Assembly: GCF_001757105.1 (NCBI RefSeq)
Contig: NZ_MDHN01000039.1
Span: forward strand, 63,272-127,271
Length of the DNA: 64,000 nucleotides
Direction of reading: 5' to 3'
Source of the DNA: Alteromonas confluentis
Lineage (GTDB): Bacteria; Pseudomonadota; Gammaproteobacteria; Enterobacterales; Alteromonadaceae
The notes under the pieces are model-generated. The model ran no database searches, had not been told where the DNA came from, and saw nothing but the letters and a program-made list of their open reading frames with translations. Within the stretch, counting starts at the first letter, position 1, and each line of letters opens with the position of its first letter. Below are positions 47,140-55,717 of the stretch, one piece after another. Position numbers and translations under genes: made by a program.

Positions 47140-48108
47140 ATGCAGGTATTGTGTATGGGGGAAGCATTAATCGACATGCTTGCAACCAAAGAGCAAAACG
47201 GCAGCGGCATGATTGAAAGTTTCCAAAAATTTGCCGGTGGTGCGCCGGCGAACGTCGCTGTGGCGGTAGCCAAGTTAGGTGGAGACAGCGCGCTTTTTGG
47301 AAAGTTAGGTAAAGATCAATTTGGACATTACTTACATCAAACGTTAACTGAACTTGGCGTCGATACCACATTCACGGCTTTTTCTGACAAAGGCAAAACG
47401 GCGCTGGCATTCGTAGGTCTTGATGATGAGGGTGAGCGTTCTTTCGATTTTTATATTGATAATGCCGCCCATACCGACTTAACCGAAGCTGATTTGGTAT
47501 CCACGCTATTTGACCGCCCGCGAATAGTGAGTTTTTGCTCAGGGTCTTTCAGTACCTCTGCGCTACGACAGGTTACCGAAGCCGGACTCAAGCTATTTAC
47601 TGATGCAGAAAGTGTACTTTGTTTGGATATTAATTACCGTCCGGCATTCTGGGATAACGTGGCATTGGCGCCAGAAGTTATCAGCGATGCGGCAGGCAAA
47701 GTAGACATGATAAAGGCGAGCCGGGAAGAACTTGTCGACTTGTATGGTGAAGGTCAGGTAGACAGTAAAATTCAGCAATGGCTAGACAGCGGTGTTTCAT
47801 TGATTTTATTAACCAATGGCGCAAAACCTGTGTCGTTTTATACCCGGGACACAGATGGCACGTTTCCCGTTCCCGAGGCAGAGGTTGTTGACACTACCGC
47901 AGCCGGAGACGCTTTCGTCGGTGGATTCTTGTTTATGATGTCAAACGCTGTGGTAAACCGACATTCATTTGTGCAGTGGGCAGGAAACTTTGAACATATT
48001 CTAACAACACTGCGGTTTGCTACCCAATGCGGTGCTGTTGCTGTAGCACGTTATGGTGCGTTCGACGCGCTGCCTGACCAATCGCACATGAATGATTTCG
48101 TGCACTGA
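47140..48108 (+). CDS. PfkB-family sugar kinase, probable fructokinase
   Basis: A 322-residue cytoplasmic kinase. The substrate motif FAGGAPANVAVAVAKLGG is at about residues 31-48. The ATP/base motif DTTAAGDAFVGGFLF is near residue 251, with catalytic Asp in AAGD (Ala in place of the common Gly, a tolerated variant). It resembles fructokinases; the porin and permease fit sugar uptake, but fructose is inferred. Confidence 0.85.
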   Translation: MQVLCMGEALIDMLATKEQNGSGMIESFQKFAGGAPANVAVAVAKLGGDSALFGKLGKDQFGHYLHQTLTELGVDTTFTAFSDKGKTALAFVGLDDEGERSFDFYIDNAAHTDLTEADLVSTLFDRPRIVSFCSGSFSTSALRQVTEAGLKLFTDAESVLCLDINYRPAFWDNVALAPEVISDAAGKVDMIKASREELVDLYGEGQVDSKIQQWLDSGVSLILLTNGAKPVSFYTRDTDGTFPVPEAEVVDTTAAGDAFVGGFLFMMSNAVVNRHSFVQWAGNFEHILTTLRFATQCGAVAVARYGAFDALPDQSHMNDFVH

Positions 48109-48120
48109 TATTCATGTATA

Positions 48121-48160
48121 AAAAAAGCCGGATTACTTTAGAAAGTAATCCGGCTTTTTT
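48121..48160. terminator. Bidirectional terminator between kinase and bamD
   Basis: AAAAAAGCCGGATTACTTT and its exact complement are separated by only AG; in practice the stem is about 17 bp. T-runs on both strands serve the two convergent genes. Confidence 0.92.
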
Positions 48161-48177
48161 GTATGTGGGCAGGGTGT

Positions 48178-48945
48178 TTAGCCAATAAAATCACTGTCTG
48201 GGAAATTCAGTTTCAGCGTTTTCATGGCGTTTTCTTTAAGCTCGGTTAGCCCTAACAGGTCGTAGCTGGAAACCATGATTTCAAGTGCTTCTTGCACCTG
48301 GTCGGTATTGGAGTAATTTTCCAGTACATAGCGGCCACGATTCGCAGCGGCAACATAAGCTTCACGGCGCATATAAAAACGGGCGATAGCAATTTCATAT
48401 TTCGCCAAACGTTGTTTAATGAACATCATGCGCTTTTTGGCATCAACGGCGTATTTGCTGTCAGGATATTGCAGAATCAAACGGCGAAAATCTTCAAACG
48501 CTTCTCGTGCTTTTGTTGGATCGCGGTCTGAACGGTCGATTTGCATCATCTCTTGAAACAGGTTGGCGTCTGATTCCATGTTGGTTAGCCCACGCATATA
48601 GTAGGCGTAGTCAACATCAGAGTGATTAGGGTTCAAACGGATGAAGCGATCGATAGTCGCCAACGTCTCGTCAATTTTTCCTGACTTGTAGTAGCTGTAA
48701 ATCAGATCAAGTTGCACCTGATTAGACAAAGGACCAAACGGATAACGTGAATCCAGTTCGCTGAGGGTGGTCGCGGCTTGCCCAAAGTTACCTACTGACA
48801 TGCTGCGTTTCGCATGGTCGTACATTTGCTGAGAGCCCATGTTGGCCAGTCTCGCGCGTTCTTCTGAATCGTCAGATGAGCTACAGCCCGTCACGCTAAT
48901 CATGACGCCCACTACCAGTGGCATCATTAATCGAATTGGTTTCAT
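48178..48945 (-). CDS. bamD: Outer-membrane assembly lipoprotein BamD
   Basis: Essential TPR lipoprotein of the BAM complex that inserts outer-membrane proteins. The lipobox SVTGC places the lipidated cysteine at residue 21. Five TPR units follow (MYDHAKRSMSVGNFGQAATT; YDYAYYMRGL-like DVDYAYYMRGLTN; DAKKRMMFIKQRLAKYE). The length of 255 is normal. It is divergent from rluD, the conserved arrangement. Confidence 0.96.
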   Translation of the reverse strand: MKPIRLMMPLVVGVMISVTGCSSSDDSEERARLANMGSQQMYDHAKRSMSVGNFGQAATTLSELDSRYPFGPLSNQVQLDLIYSYYKSGKIDETLATIDRFIRLNPNHSDVDYAYYMRGLTNMESDANLFQEMMQIDRSDRDPTKAREAFEDFRRLILQYPDSKYAVDAKKRMMFIKQRLAKYEIAIARFYMRREAYVAAANRGRYVLENYSNTDQVQEALEIMVSSYDLLGLTELKENAMKTLKLNFPDSDFIG

Positions 48946-49113
48946 ATCTGTTGTCTATTCCTGCTTAACCGACTGATACGTCTATTACTGCATTTAGTAA
49001 GAGGCATTCTAGCGCACTCGAATACGCAAACTCCACACAAAAACCGGAAACTTTCCGATTTAACCTGCGCAAGAGTTGGTATAATGCGTTTTTTGTAACA
49101 GCGAAAGAGTTAT

Positions 49114-50097
49114 ATGACCCAGTCTGATAATACCGTCAAACTTGAGGCTAACACTGAATCACGTCATTTTGGTCTGAGGTTAGATCAGGTTTTGGCTGAT
49201 TTGTTCCCTGAATATTCACGGTCAAAGCTAAAAAATTGGATTCTGGATGGCAATGTCACGGTAGATGGTGACGTTTTAACCACACCACGTCAAAAAATGT
49301 GTGGTGATGAATTTATTCAGGTTAAAGCTGAAATGGAAGTGCAGACCGCCAGCCTGCCACAGAAAATAGATTTAAACATTGTTTATGAAGATGATTCGAT
49401 TTTAATCATTAATAAGCCCGCTGATCTGGTGGTTCACCCTGGTGCGGGCAACCAGGATGGTACTTTGCTGAATGCCTTGTTGGCGCATGTGCCTGGTATC
49501 GATGTTGTTCCCCGTGCGGGCATCGTGCATCGTTTGGATAAAGATACCACCGGATTAATGGTGGTGGCGAAGACAGTACCGGCGCAAACGCATTTGGTAA
49601 ATCAACTTCAAGACCGGGTGATGAGCCGGGAATATGAAGCGTTGGCATACGGCACCATGGTTGCGGGTGGTATTGTTGATCAGCCTATTGGCAGACATGC
49701 AACGAAACGAACGTTAATGGCCGTTCGTGAAACCGGTAAGCCGGCAGTAACCCACTATCGTGTAATTGAAAAATTTCGCGCGCACACGCATCTACGCCTG
49801 AAACTGGAAACCGGCCGTACGCACCAGATCCGCGTGCACATGGCGCACCTTAAGCATCCGTTGGTAGGCGATACGGCGTATGGTGGCAGAACACGTTTGC
49901 CAAAAGGCGCGACAGAAGAGTGCGTTGAAGTATTACGCGCTTTCCCTCGTCAGGCGCTTCACGCAGCACAGTTATCGCTGTTTCATCCTGAGACCGACGA
50001 ATGGATGACCTGGCAGGCGCCGCTTCCTGATGACATGGTTCAGCTGATTGCCACTGTACGGGAAGACACCAAAATTAAAGGCATGGACGACTATTAA
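49114..50097 (+). CDS. rluD: 23S rRNA pseudouridine synthase D
   Basis: Makes pseudouridines 1911, 1915 and 1917 of 23S rRNA, needed for normal ribosome assembly. An N-terminal S4 domain (FGLRLDQVLADLFPEYSRSK) is present. The catalytic aspartate is in VHRLDKDTTGLMVVAK, and RTHQIRVHMAHLKHPLVGD is the second family block. At 327 residues it is complete. It is followed directly by pgeF. Confidence 0.96.
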   Translation: MTQSDNTVKLEANTESRHFGLRLDQVLADLFPEYSRSKLKNWILDGNVTVDGDVLTTPRQKMCGDEFIQVKAEMEVQTASLPQKIDLNIVYEDDSILIINKPADLVVHPGAGNQDGTLLNALLAHVPGIDVVPRAGIVHRLDKDTTGLMVVAKTVPAQTHLVNQLQDRVMSREYEALAYGTMVAGGIVDQPIGRHATKRTLMAVRETGKPAVTHYRVIEKFRAHTHLRLKLETGRTHQIRVHMAHLKHPLVGDTAYGGRTRLPKGATEECVEVLRAFPRQALHAAQLSLFHPETDEWMTWQAPLPDDMVQLIATVREDTKIKGMDDY

Positions 50098-50853
50098 TTG
50101 TTATCGCTGATTGTTCCAGACTGGCCAGCGCCATCAAATGTCTTTGCCTATACCTCGACCCGACAGGGAGGGGAAAGCACCGGTGTCTACGCTGGATGCA
50201 ACGTGGGCCTACATGTTGGTGATAATGCCAGCCACGTGCTTGCTAACCGTGCGGGCTTGCCGGAATCTGATAGGTTGGTATGGCTCAATCAAGTACATGG
50301 CAACACGGTTGTAGTATTGGATGCCACATCCCTCGCACTTGAGACCGGTGCCACTGAGGCGGATGCGTCACTCAGTCGAACGCCAGATGTTGCCTGTGCA
50401 ATCATGACTGCTGATTGTGTTCCCGTTTTGCTTACTAACAAAGCGGGAACAGAAGTCGCAGCGGTTCATGCTGGCTGGCAAGGTTTGGACAGTCAGATAA
50501 TTGCTGAAACCGTTAAACGCTTGCATGCCTGCAGTCAGGATTTACTCGCCTGGATTGGTCCTGCTATCAGTCAGGCGTGTTATGAAGTGCCCGATTCCCT
50601 TGCAAGTCGATTTGCCCAATACGACGGTGTAATTAAGCCTGCGGGCGTCGACGGAAAGTCCTTACTTGATTTGGCCGGCATAGCTGCGAAACAATTAGCG
50701 GCTTGTGGCGTAGAGCATGTAGTGAACTCAGGTTTATGCACTTATCGCGACGAAACACGGTTTTTTTCTCACCGCCGTGCAACCCATCAACACCATCAAA
50801 CCACTGGCAGAATGGTCTCTGTTATTGGTATGAGAGCCATAGAACCGAGTTAA
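50098..50853 (+). CDS. pgeF: Purine nucleoside phosphorylase / LACC1-type oxidase (YfiH)
   Basis: A 251-residue YfiH/DUF152 protein. The copper/zinc-binding residues are in ADCVPVLL, AVHAGWQGL and GPAISQACYEVPD. E. coli YfiH (PgeF) edits peptidoglycan precursors; relatives phosphorylate or deaminate purine nucleosides. Start TTG immediately follows the rluD stop. In enterics clpB follows; here a dehydrogenase module intervenes. Its 3' end overlaps the convergent regulator by 4 bases. Confidence 0.92.
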   Translation: MLSLIVPDWPAPSNVFAYTSTRQGGESTGVYAGCNVGLHVGDNASHVLANRAGLPESDRLVWLNQVHGNTVVVLDATSLALETGATEADASLSRTPDVACAIMTADCVPVLLTNKAGTEVAAVHAGWQGLDSQIIAETVKRLHACSQDLLAWIGPAISQACYEVPDSLASRFAQYDGVIKPAGVDGKSLLDLAGIAAKQLAACGVEHVVNSGLCTYRDETRFFSHRRATHQHHQTTGRMVSVIGMRAIEPS

Positions 50854-52655
50854 TTTTCTCGCTTTTTATATAAGGTTGTGCGGGATATTCCCAGTTCACG
50901 CGCCGCCGCAGTGAGATTACCATGATGCCGCTGCACCGCCGCCTCAATGGCATTTTTCTCAATATCAGCCAACGTTAGCGGCTCTACTTCCTGAGGCTGG
51001 GCGTCGAATTCGACAAAATGCTCAGGTCTTAGCGCTTTCTTACCATCAGCAATTACCGTGGCTAGATGAATGGTTTGTCTCAATTGTCTAATGTTGCCCG
51101 GCCAGGGCTGATTGATCAGCCACTGCATGGCATCTTCAGTAATTTCAGTGTGGTTGAACGATGCCACGATGGTCGTGATCAATCGGCGTAAATCCTGACG
51201 AAGATGCAGTGGCGGCAACTTTACCTGCATACCTTTCAGGCGATAATACAAGTCTTCGCGGAACATCTGCTTTGCCACCATGGCCGGTAAATCTCTGTGG
51301 GTAGCGCAAATAATGCGTATTGATAGCGGACGAATCATTGAGCTGCCGATGCGGGTGATTTGTCGCTCTTGTAAAAACCGGAGTAAGCGGGTTTGTAGTC
51401 GAAGTGGCATGTCACCGATTTCATCAAGAAGTAGAGTGCCACCATCCGCGTCTTCCAATTTTCCTCTCGCCCCTCCTTTTTTAGCGCCGGTAAAACTGCC
51501 TTCTTCGTAACCGAACAATTCCGATTCAATTAAGTTTTCGGGCATCGCTGAACAGTTAATTGCAATAAAGGGCGAGTCAGCATCAATAGTATCGTGTAGT
51601 GCTTTGGCGAAGACTTCTTTACCCGTACCGGTTTCGCCGGTAATCATAATGGGAATATCGGCTTTGCACGCTTTTACCGCAATCCCGAACTGTTTTTCGA
51701 TGGCTGGTTCGGTACTCACACTTACCGGCACATAGCTTTGTTGCTGGGCATGTCTAAATGTGGTGACACCAGCAGCAAGATTGCGCACATAGATGTAGGT
51801 GCCATCGGGTAAAGCGCGCTTTTCGGTTCTGGCACCAAGGTTTTTCAGGCTGCTCTGATTAAACGGTAATGACCGAGAGGAAATGCGCAGTTGTAGCAAT
51901 TGTCTTGCAGAGTGACTGGCGGCCACAAAATTGCCGTCTGCTGACAAAGCAACTAAACCTTGAAAAGGTGTGTTCAAGAATGTGGGAGAAGACTGAATAC
52001 TGAAAATATCACAGCCTGCATAGTGATCGGTAAATAACTGGTTTTCTATTGCCATTGCTGATAAGCGCAGCTGTTCGAACACAACCTGGGTATTACGCTC
52101 GCCGATCCCCGTCATATCGAGGGCACCGGCAAGTTGATTGTCAGGGCCGAAAACCGGCACCGATACACAGAAAAAACGGTCAAATTCCTTCAGATAATGC
52201 TGTGGGCCGGTGAAGACAAAAGCCCTCTTTTCCCGCAAAGTGCATGCTGGCGCCGTGGTACCGATATCCGCTTCCTGTACACGTACACCTGTCTTGAGCA
52301 TGTTAAGCGGCGGGGTCTCGGCATTGGTTTTGCTCCGCACTATCACCGCGTCACTATTTACACAGAAAAGACACCAATCTTCACCACCGAACACGTCCCA
52401 TAAACGGTCGATTTCCGGTTGGGCGGTGGCTGCTAAGTGTTCATCGGTTTCTGACAGTGGGTAGTCGTCATTTACCCGGTTTACTAACCGGCTTTCCCAA
52501 GGGTGTAAACCCGCATCCCGGGAGCGCTGCCATGAACGGGCTACCGCATCCGGTAACAGATTCTCTGGAAGAGGGTGCCCCAATAATAACTGGCGCCTTG
52601 CATCATCCAGCAAATCGGGATTTATCAGAAGTTCTTGATCATTATTATTGAACAC
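50850..52655 (-). CDS. Sigma-54-dependent activator, AcoR-like
   Basis: A 601-residue enhancer-binding protein. The N-terminal AcoR/GAF sensor region covers about residues 50-210. The AAA+ core has Walker A GETGTGKE (about 338-345), the sigma-54 contact loop GSFTGA (canonically GAFTGA) and Walker B LLLDEIGDM. The C-terminal Fis-type helix-turn-helix is NLTAAARELGISRTTLYKK. GTG start behind GAGGTG. It lies downstream of the alcohol and aldehyde dehydrogenase genes and probably activates them through the sigma-54 promoter at 55434-55448. Confidence 0.88.
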   Translation of the reverse strand: MFNNNDQELLINPDLLDDARRQLLLGHPLPENLLPDAVARSWQRSRDAGLHPWESRLVNRVNDDYPLSETDEHLAATAQPEIDRLWDVFGGEDWCLFCVNSDAVIVRSKTNAETPPLNMLKTGVRVQEADIGTTAPACTLREKRAFVFTGPQHYLKEFDRFFCVSVPVFGPDNQLAGALDMTGIGERNTQVVFEQLRLSAMAIENQLFTDHYAGCDIFSIQSSPTFLNTPFQGLVALSADGNFVAASHSARQLLQLRISSRSLPFNQSSLKNLGARTEKRALPDGTYIYVRNLAAGVTTFRHAQQQSYVPVSVSTEPAIEKQFGIAVKACKADIPIMITGETGTGKEVFAKALHDTIDADSPFIAINCSAMPENLIESELFGYEEGSFTGAKKGGARGKLEDADGGTLLLDEIGDMPLRLQTRLLRFLQERQITRIGSSMIRPLSIRIICATHRDLPAMVAKQMFREDLYYRLKGMQVKLPPLHLRQDLRRLITTIVASFNHTEITEDAMQWLINQPWPGNIRQLRQTIHLATVIADGKKALRPEHFVEFDAQPQEVEPLTLADIEKNAIEAAVQRHHGNLTAAARELGISRTTLYKKREN

Positions 52656-52726
52656 GGCAACACCTCTACCACTTTATCTGGTGCCGATGTTATCACAATG
52701 TAAAATTGACAGTTGGCTATTGATAG

Positions 52727-52754
52727 CAGGAAGGAGTGATTTCACCCCTTCCTG
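52727..52754 (-). terminator. Hairpin between alcohol dehydrogenase and regulator
   Basis: CAGGAAGGAGTGA, two-base loop, TCACCCCTTCCTG with one mismatch. It sits 12 bases past the dehydrogenase stop. No clear T-run follows, so it may be a processing or partial termination site. Confidence 0.4.
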
Positions 52755-52765
52755 TGGCGGCAAGG

Positions 52766-53887
52766 TTACAGTTCGCCAATTTTGATGATGGGCTTCAAGG
52801 TTATGCCTTTTTCGCTATCTTCAGCAGCCTGATTGATATCGCCAAATTCGTAGAATTTAACTAATTTATCGAAGGGAAAGCGGCCTTGATTAAACAATTC
52901 TACAAGTTGTGGAATGAAGGTTTTTGGGGTGGAATCACCTTCAACGATACCGCGAATCGATTTACCGCCGAGCAGCACATCATTTACGTCAAAGGTAGCA
53001 TCGGTTCCTAATGCTGGCGCACCGACTACACCGATAGTGCCCATCAGCCCAAGTGCATCAATCCCTTGTCTTAATACCGCAGGGCGGCCGGTTGACTCAA
53101 GGGCAAAGTCGGCGCCACCACCGGTAATTTCTTTTACCCGTTCAACCACGTCTTCGTCTTTGCTGTTAATAACATGGGTTGCACCTAGTTCCTTTGCCAG
53201 TTCGAGGCGGGATTCCACCACATCGGTTGCAATAATCGTGGTGGCGCCGGCAACCCGTGCCGTCATCACTGATGATAAGCCTACTGCACCTGAACCATAA
53301 GACACAAAACTGCTACCCGGCGTGACTTTCAGTGAATTAATTACCGCACCAGCACCGGTTTGAATACCGCAACCTAGGGGACCTAGCAGCTCCAGCTTGG
53401 CATCTTTACTGACCTTGATGGCGTTACTTTCTAAACTCAGTGCATAGGTAGCAAAGGACGACTGGGCAAAGAAATGATCGTGCAGCGGCTTACCATTGGC
53501 ATCTTGAATAGCGGTTTCGCCATCTGTTCCTACGCCACTGAAGTTGCGAGGATAGAATTCCTGGCAATAGGTGGCATGACCGTGGTTACAGGGTTTACAA
53601 TGTGTGCAGTAACCGAAAGTGAGTACCACGTGGTCGCCCACCTGAAGGTCTTTAACCAGCGGGCCCACCGCCGTAATCACCCCGGAACCCTCGTGGCCTA
53701 AAACCGCAGGAAGAGGGACGGGATAGTATTGATCACGCACAATCATATCAGTGTGGCACATACCGGTTGCCACTATTTTAACCAATACTTCATCGTCTTT
53801 CGGTGCACGGATTTGCGCCTCTTCTAATTCAAAAGGGGCGCCTTTGGCGCGAGTCACTGCCGCGCGAATTTGCGTAATTTCAGACAT
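52766..53887 (-). CDS. Zinc-dependent aryl-alcohol dehydrogenase (AreB/XylB-like)
   Basis: A 373-residue medium-chain dehydrogenase. Catalytic zinc ligands are in GMCHTD, GHEG and LGPLGCGIQTG. The structural zinc cluster is CTHCKPCNHGHATYC. The NAD motif GSGAVGLSSVM is at about residues 197-207. It resembles benzyl-alcohol dehydrogenases (XylB, AreB), which make aryl aldehydes. It follows the aldehyde dehydrogenase after 11 bases, so they are one operon. The exact alcohol is not certain. Confidence 0.85.
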   Translation of the reverse strand: MSEITQIRAAVTRAKGAPFELEEAQIRAPKDDEVLVKIVATGMCHTDMIVRDQYYPVPLPAVLGHEGSGVITAVGPLVKDLQVGDHVVLTFGYCTHCKPCNHGHATYCQEFYPRNFSGVGTDGETAIQDANGKPLHDHFFAQSSFATYALSLESNAIKVSKDAKLELLGPLGCGIQTGAGAVINSLKVTPGSSFVSYGSGAVGLSSVMTARVAGATTIIATDVVESRLELAKELGATHVINSKDEDVVERVKEITGGGADFALESTGRPAVLRQGIDALGLMGTIGVVGAPALGTDATFDVNDVLLGGKSIRGIVEGDSTPKTFIPQLVELFNQGRFPFDKLVKFYEFGDINQAAEDSEKGITLKPIIKIGEL

Positions 53888-53898
53888 TATCTTGTTCC

Positions 53899-55362
53899 TT
53901 ATAATGGATAGCGAGGGGCTTCAGATTGGATAGTCAGCCATTGCCATTGGGTGAATTCTTCCCAATTAGCAGCGCCGCCCACACTGGTGCCGTTGCCGGA
54001 TGCCCCGGTTCCACCAAATGGATTAACCACCTCGTCATTGACAGTCTGATCATTGATATGAAGCAGACCCGTGTTGAGTTGCTGACTTAAGTCGAGCGCC
54101 CGCCCTACGTTGGTCGCGATGATACCCGCTGATAAGCCATACTCGGTTTGATTTGCCAGTTGCGCTGCTTCCTCATCGGTATCGAACGGAATAACAACGG
54201 CAACCGGACCAAAAATTTCTTCATTAAATGCCGGACTTTCCAGCGTCACACCGCTGAGCACTGTCGGCTGGTAAAACAAACCGGAATAATCGCCGCCAGC
54301 CTCTATTTTGGCGCCACCTTCTACTGCCGCTTTGAGAATTCGGCTAATGTTATCGCGCTGTTGCTCATTAATGATTGGGCCAAGTGCGACCTGCTCGGTG
54401 GCAGGGTCTCCCACTGGCAGTTGCTTGGCTTTTTCTGCCAGCTTACTGATAAACGCCTGATAGATTTTACGCTGCACAAGAATGCGGCCGGTAGACATAC
54501 AAATTTGCCCCTGATGTAACCAGGCGCCCCAGGTCGCGTTCGCGATAGCAAGATCGATTTCGGCATCGTCTAGAATAATCAGAGAGTTCTTTCCACCCAG
54601 CTCCAGCGACACTTTTTTGAGATGGCGGCTGGCAGCTTCGCCTACTTTTTTACCCGCGTTGGTCGAGCCGGTAAACTGAATCATCGCTATATCCGGGTGC
54701 TCGGTTAATGTGGCACCGGCCGCGCCATCACCCGGCAACATATGCAGTATTCCTTCAGGTAATCCGGCTAATTCGAACACCCGAGCGATGGTAACGCCGC
54801 CACACACGGCAGTTCGGGGATCAGGTTTGAGCACAACTGCATTGCCCACTGCAAGCGCCGGAGCAACCGCACGAATGGCCAGATACAGTGGAAAGTTAAA
54901 TGGCGAGATAACGCCTACCACACCCAAAGGTTTACGACGGGCAATACTAATTTTACCCGGCGCGGCAGGTAATACTTCTCCTTGGCTTTTTGACGGCAAG
55001 GCTGCGCTTTCGTTTAGTACTTTTATACTGAGTGAAACTTCAAATTCGGCCTTTGCCCTAATCGAACCGCTTTCGCGGATCAACACATCGGTGATGTCGT
55101 TAAAGTGCTCTTGCATCACCTGAGCGGCTTTGCGCAGTACCGCAGCTCGCTCTTCAAAATGGGTGGCAGACCAGACGGGGAACGCTTTTTTCGCTGCAGT
55201 ACAGCTTTGGCTCACATCTTCTGGACTCGCCATGGCGATTTGTCCAAGTTCTTTTCCAGACGCAGGTTCAGTCACAATAACCGGCTTGGCCGAACCAGAT
55301 ACCCATTTGCCGGTAAAGAGTTTTTCCTGCCAAATCGCATTGGCAATGAATGATTCTGTCAT
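53899..55362 (-). CDS. Aldehyde dehydrogenase, benzaldehyde/vanillin type (XylC/AreC-like)
   Basis: A 487-residue NAD(P)-dependent aldehyde dehydrogenase. The substrate channel block SPFNFPLYLAIRAVAPALAV, catalytic glutamate in SLELGGKNSL and nucleophilic cysteine in WLHQGQICMSTGR are intact. The HQGQICMS form is typical of benzaldehyde and vanillin dehydrogenases. It is the first gene of a two-gene operon with the alcohol dehydrogenase, behind a sigma-54-like promoter. Confidence 0.87.
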   Translation of the reverse strand: MTESFIANAIWQEKLFTGKWVSGSAKPVIVTEPASGKELGQIAMASPEDVSQSCTAAKKAFPVWSATHFEERAAVLRKAAQVMQEHFNDITDVLIRESGSIRAKAEFEVSLSIKVLNESAALPSKSQGEVLPAAPGKISIARRKPLGVVGVISPFNFPLYLAIRAVAPALAVGNAVVLKPDPRTAVCGGVTIARVFELAGLPEGILHMLPGDGAAGATLTEHPDIAMIQFTGSTNAGKKVGEAASRHLKKVSLELGGKNSLIILDDAEIDLAIANATWGAWLHQGQICMSTGRILVQRKIYQAFISKLAEKAKQLPVGDPATEQVALGPIINEQQRDNISRILKAAVEGGAKIEAGGDYSGLFYQPTVLSGVTLESPAFNEEIFGPVAVVIPFDTDEEAAQLANQTEYGLSAGIIATNVGRALDLSQQLNTGLLHINDQTVNDEVVNPFGGTGASGNGTSVGGAANWEEFTQWQWLTIQSEAPRYPL

Positions 55363-55433
55363 TACAACCTCTTTCGCTTAGGCTCACAGAGCCAGTGAAT
55401 GATTCATCGGTGTCGATGTACATCTTATTAACA

Positions 55434-55448
55434 GCATCACCTGTGCCA
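55434..55448 (-). promoter_or_regulatory. Sigma-54 promoter of the aryl-alcohol operon
   Basis: On the minus strand TGGCAC, five bases, ATGC. The -24 element is exact and the invariant GG and GC are ten bases apart; -12 has one change from TTGC. It ends 72 bases before the aldehyde dehydrogenase ATG, and a sigma-54 activator gene is nearby. Confidence 0.7.
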
Positions 55449-55658
55449 GCCGCTGTTTTCGGGCAATAGGTATCGAAAATGTCCATATAGTGAACAATAT
55501 GATTGTCTGGCATGTTCATAACCTGAACGCTGTGCGCGAAACTTGAGAGCCGTTTGTAAATTTTTCGATTGTGGAAAGAAAGATCGAAATGACCCACTAA
55601 AAAGATTGACTGACATCAATGAGTGGATAGGTTCATCACTAATTTTTTGCGTAATGAA

Positions 55659-55687
55659 CTTGAATAGCATGTGTGCGATACCTATTT
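55659..55687 (+). promoter_or_regulatory. Candidate clpB promoter (heat-shock or housekeeping)
   Basis: CTTGAAT, 14 bases, ACCTATTT fits the sigma-32 pattern CTTGAAA-N13/15-CCCCATNT loosely. The same stretch reads TTGAAT-N17-TATTTA for sigma-70. It lies 31 bases before the clpB ATG. Confidence 0.4.
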
Positions 55688-55717
55688 AAATAGCACTACG
55701 TTTGCAGGGGGCTTTTC

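Larger units (their letters stand above)
55363..55717. other. Divergent regulatory region between the aldehyde dehydrogenase gene and clpB
   Basis: The 355-base region holds no gene. It contains the sigma-54 promoter (55434-55448), an inverted repeat TTTCGAT-N13-ATCGAAA (55563-55589) at a distance suitable for an activator site, and the clpB promoter. Confidence 0.6.
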
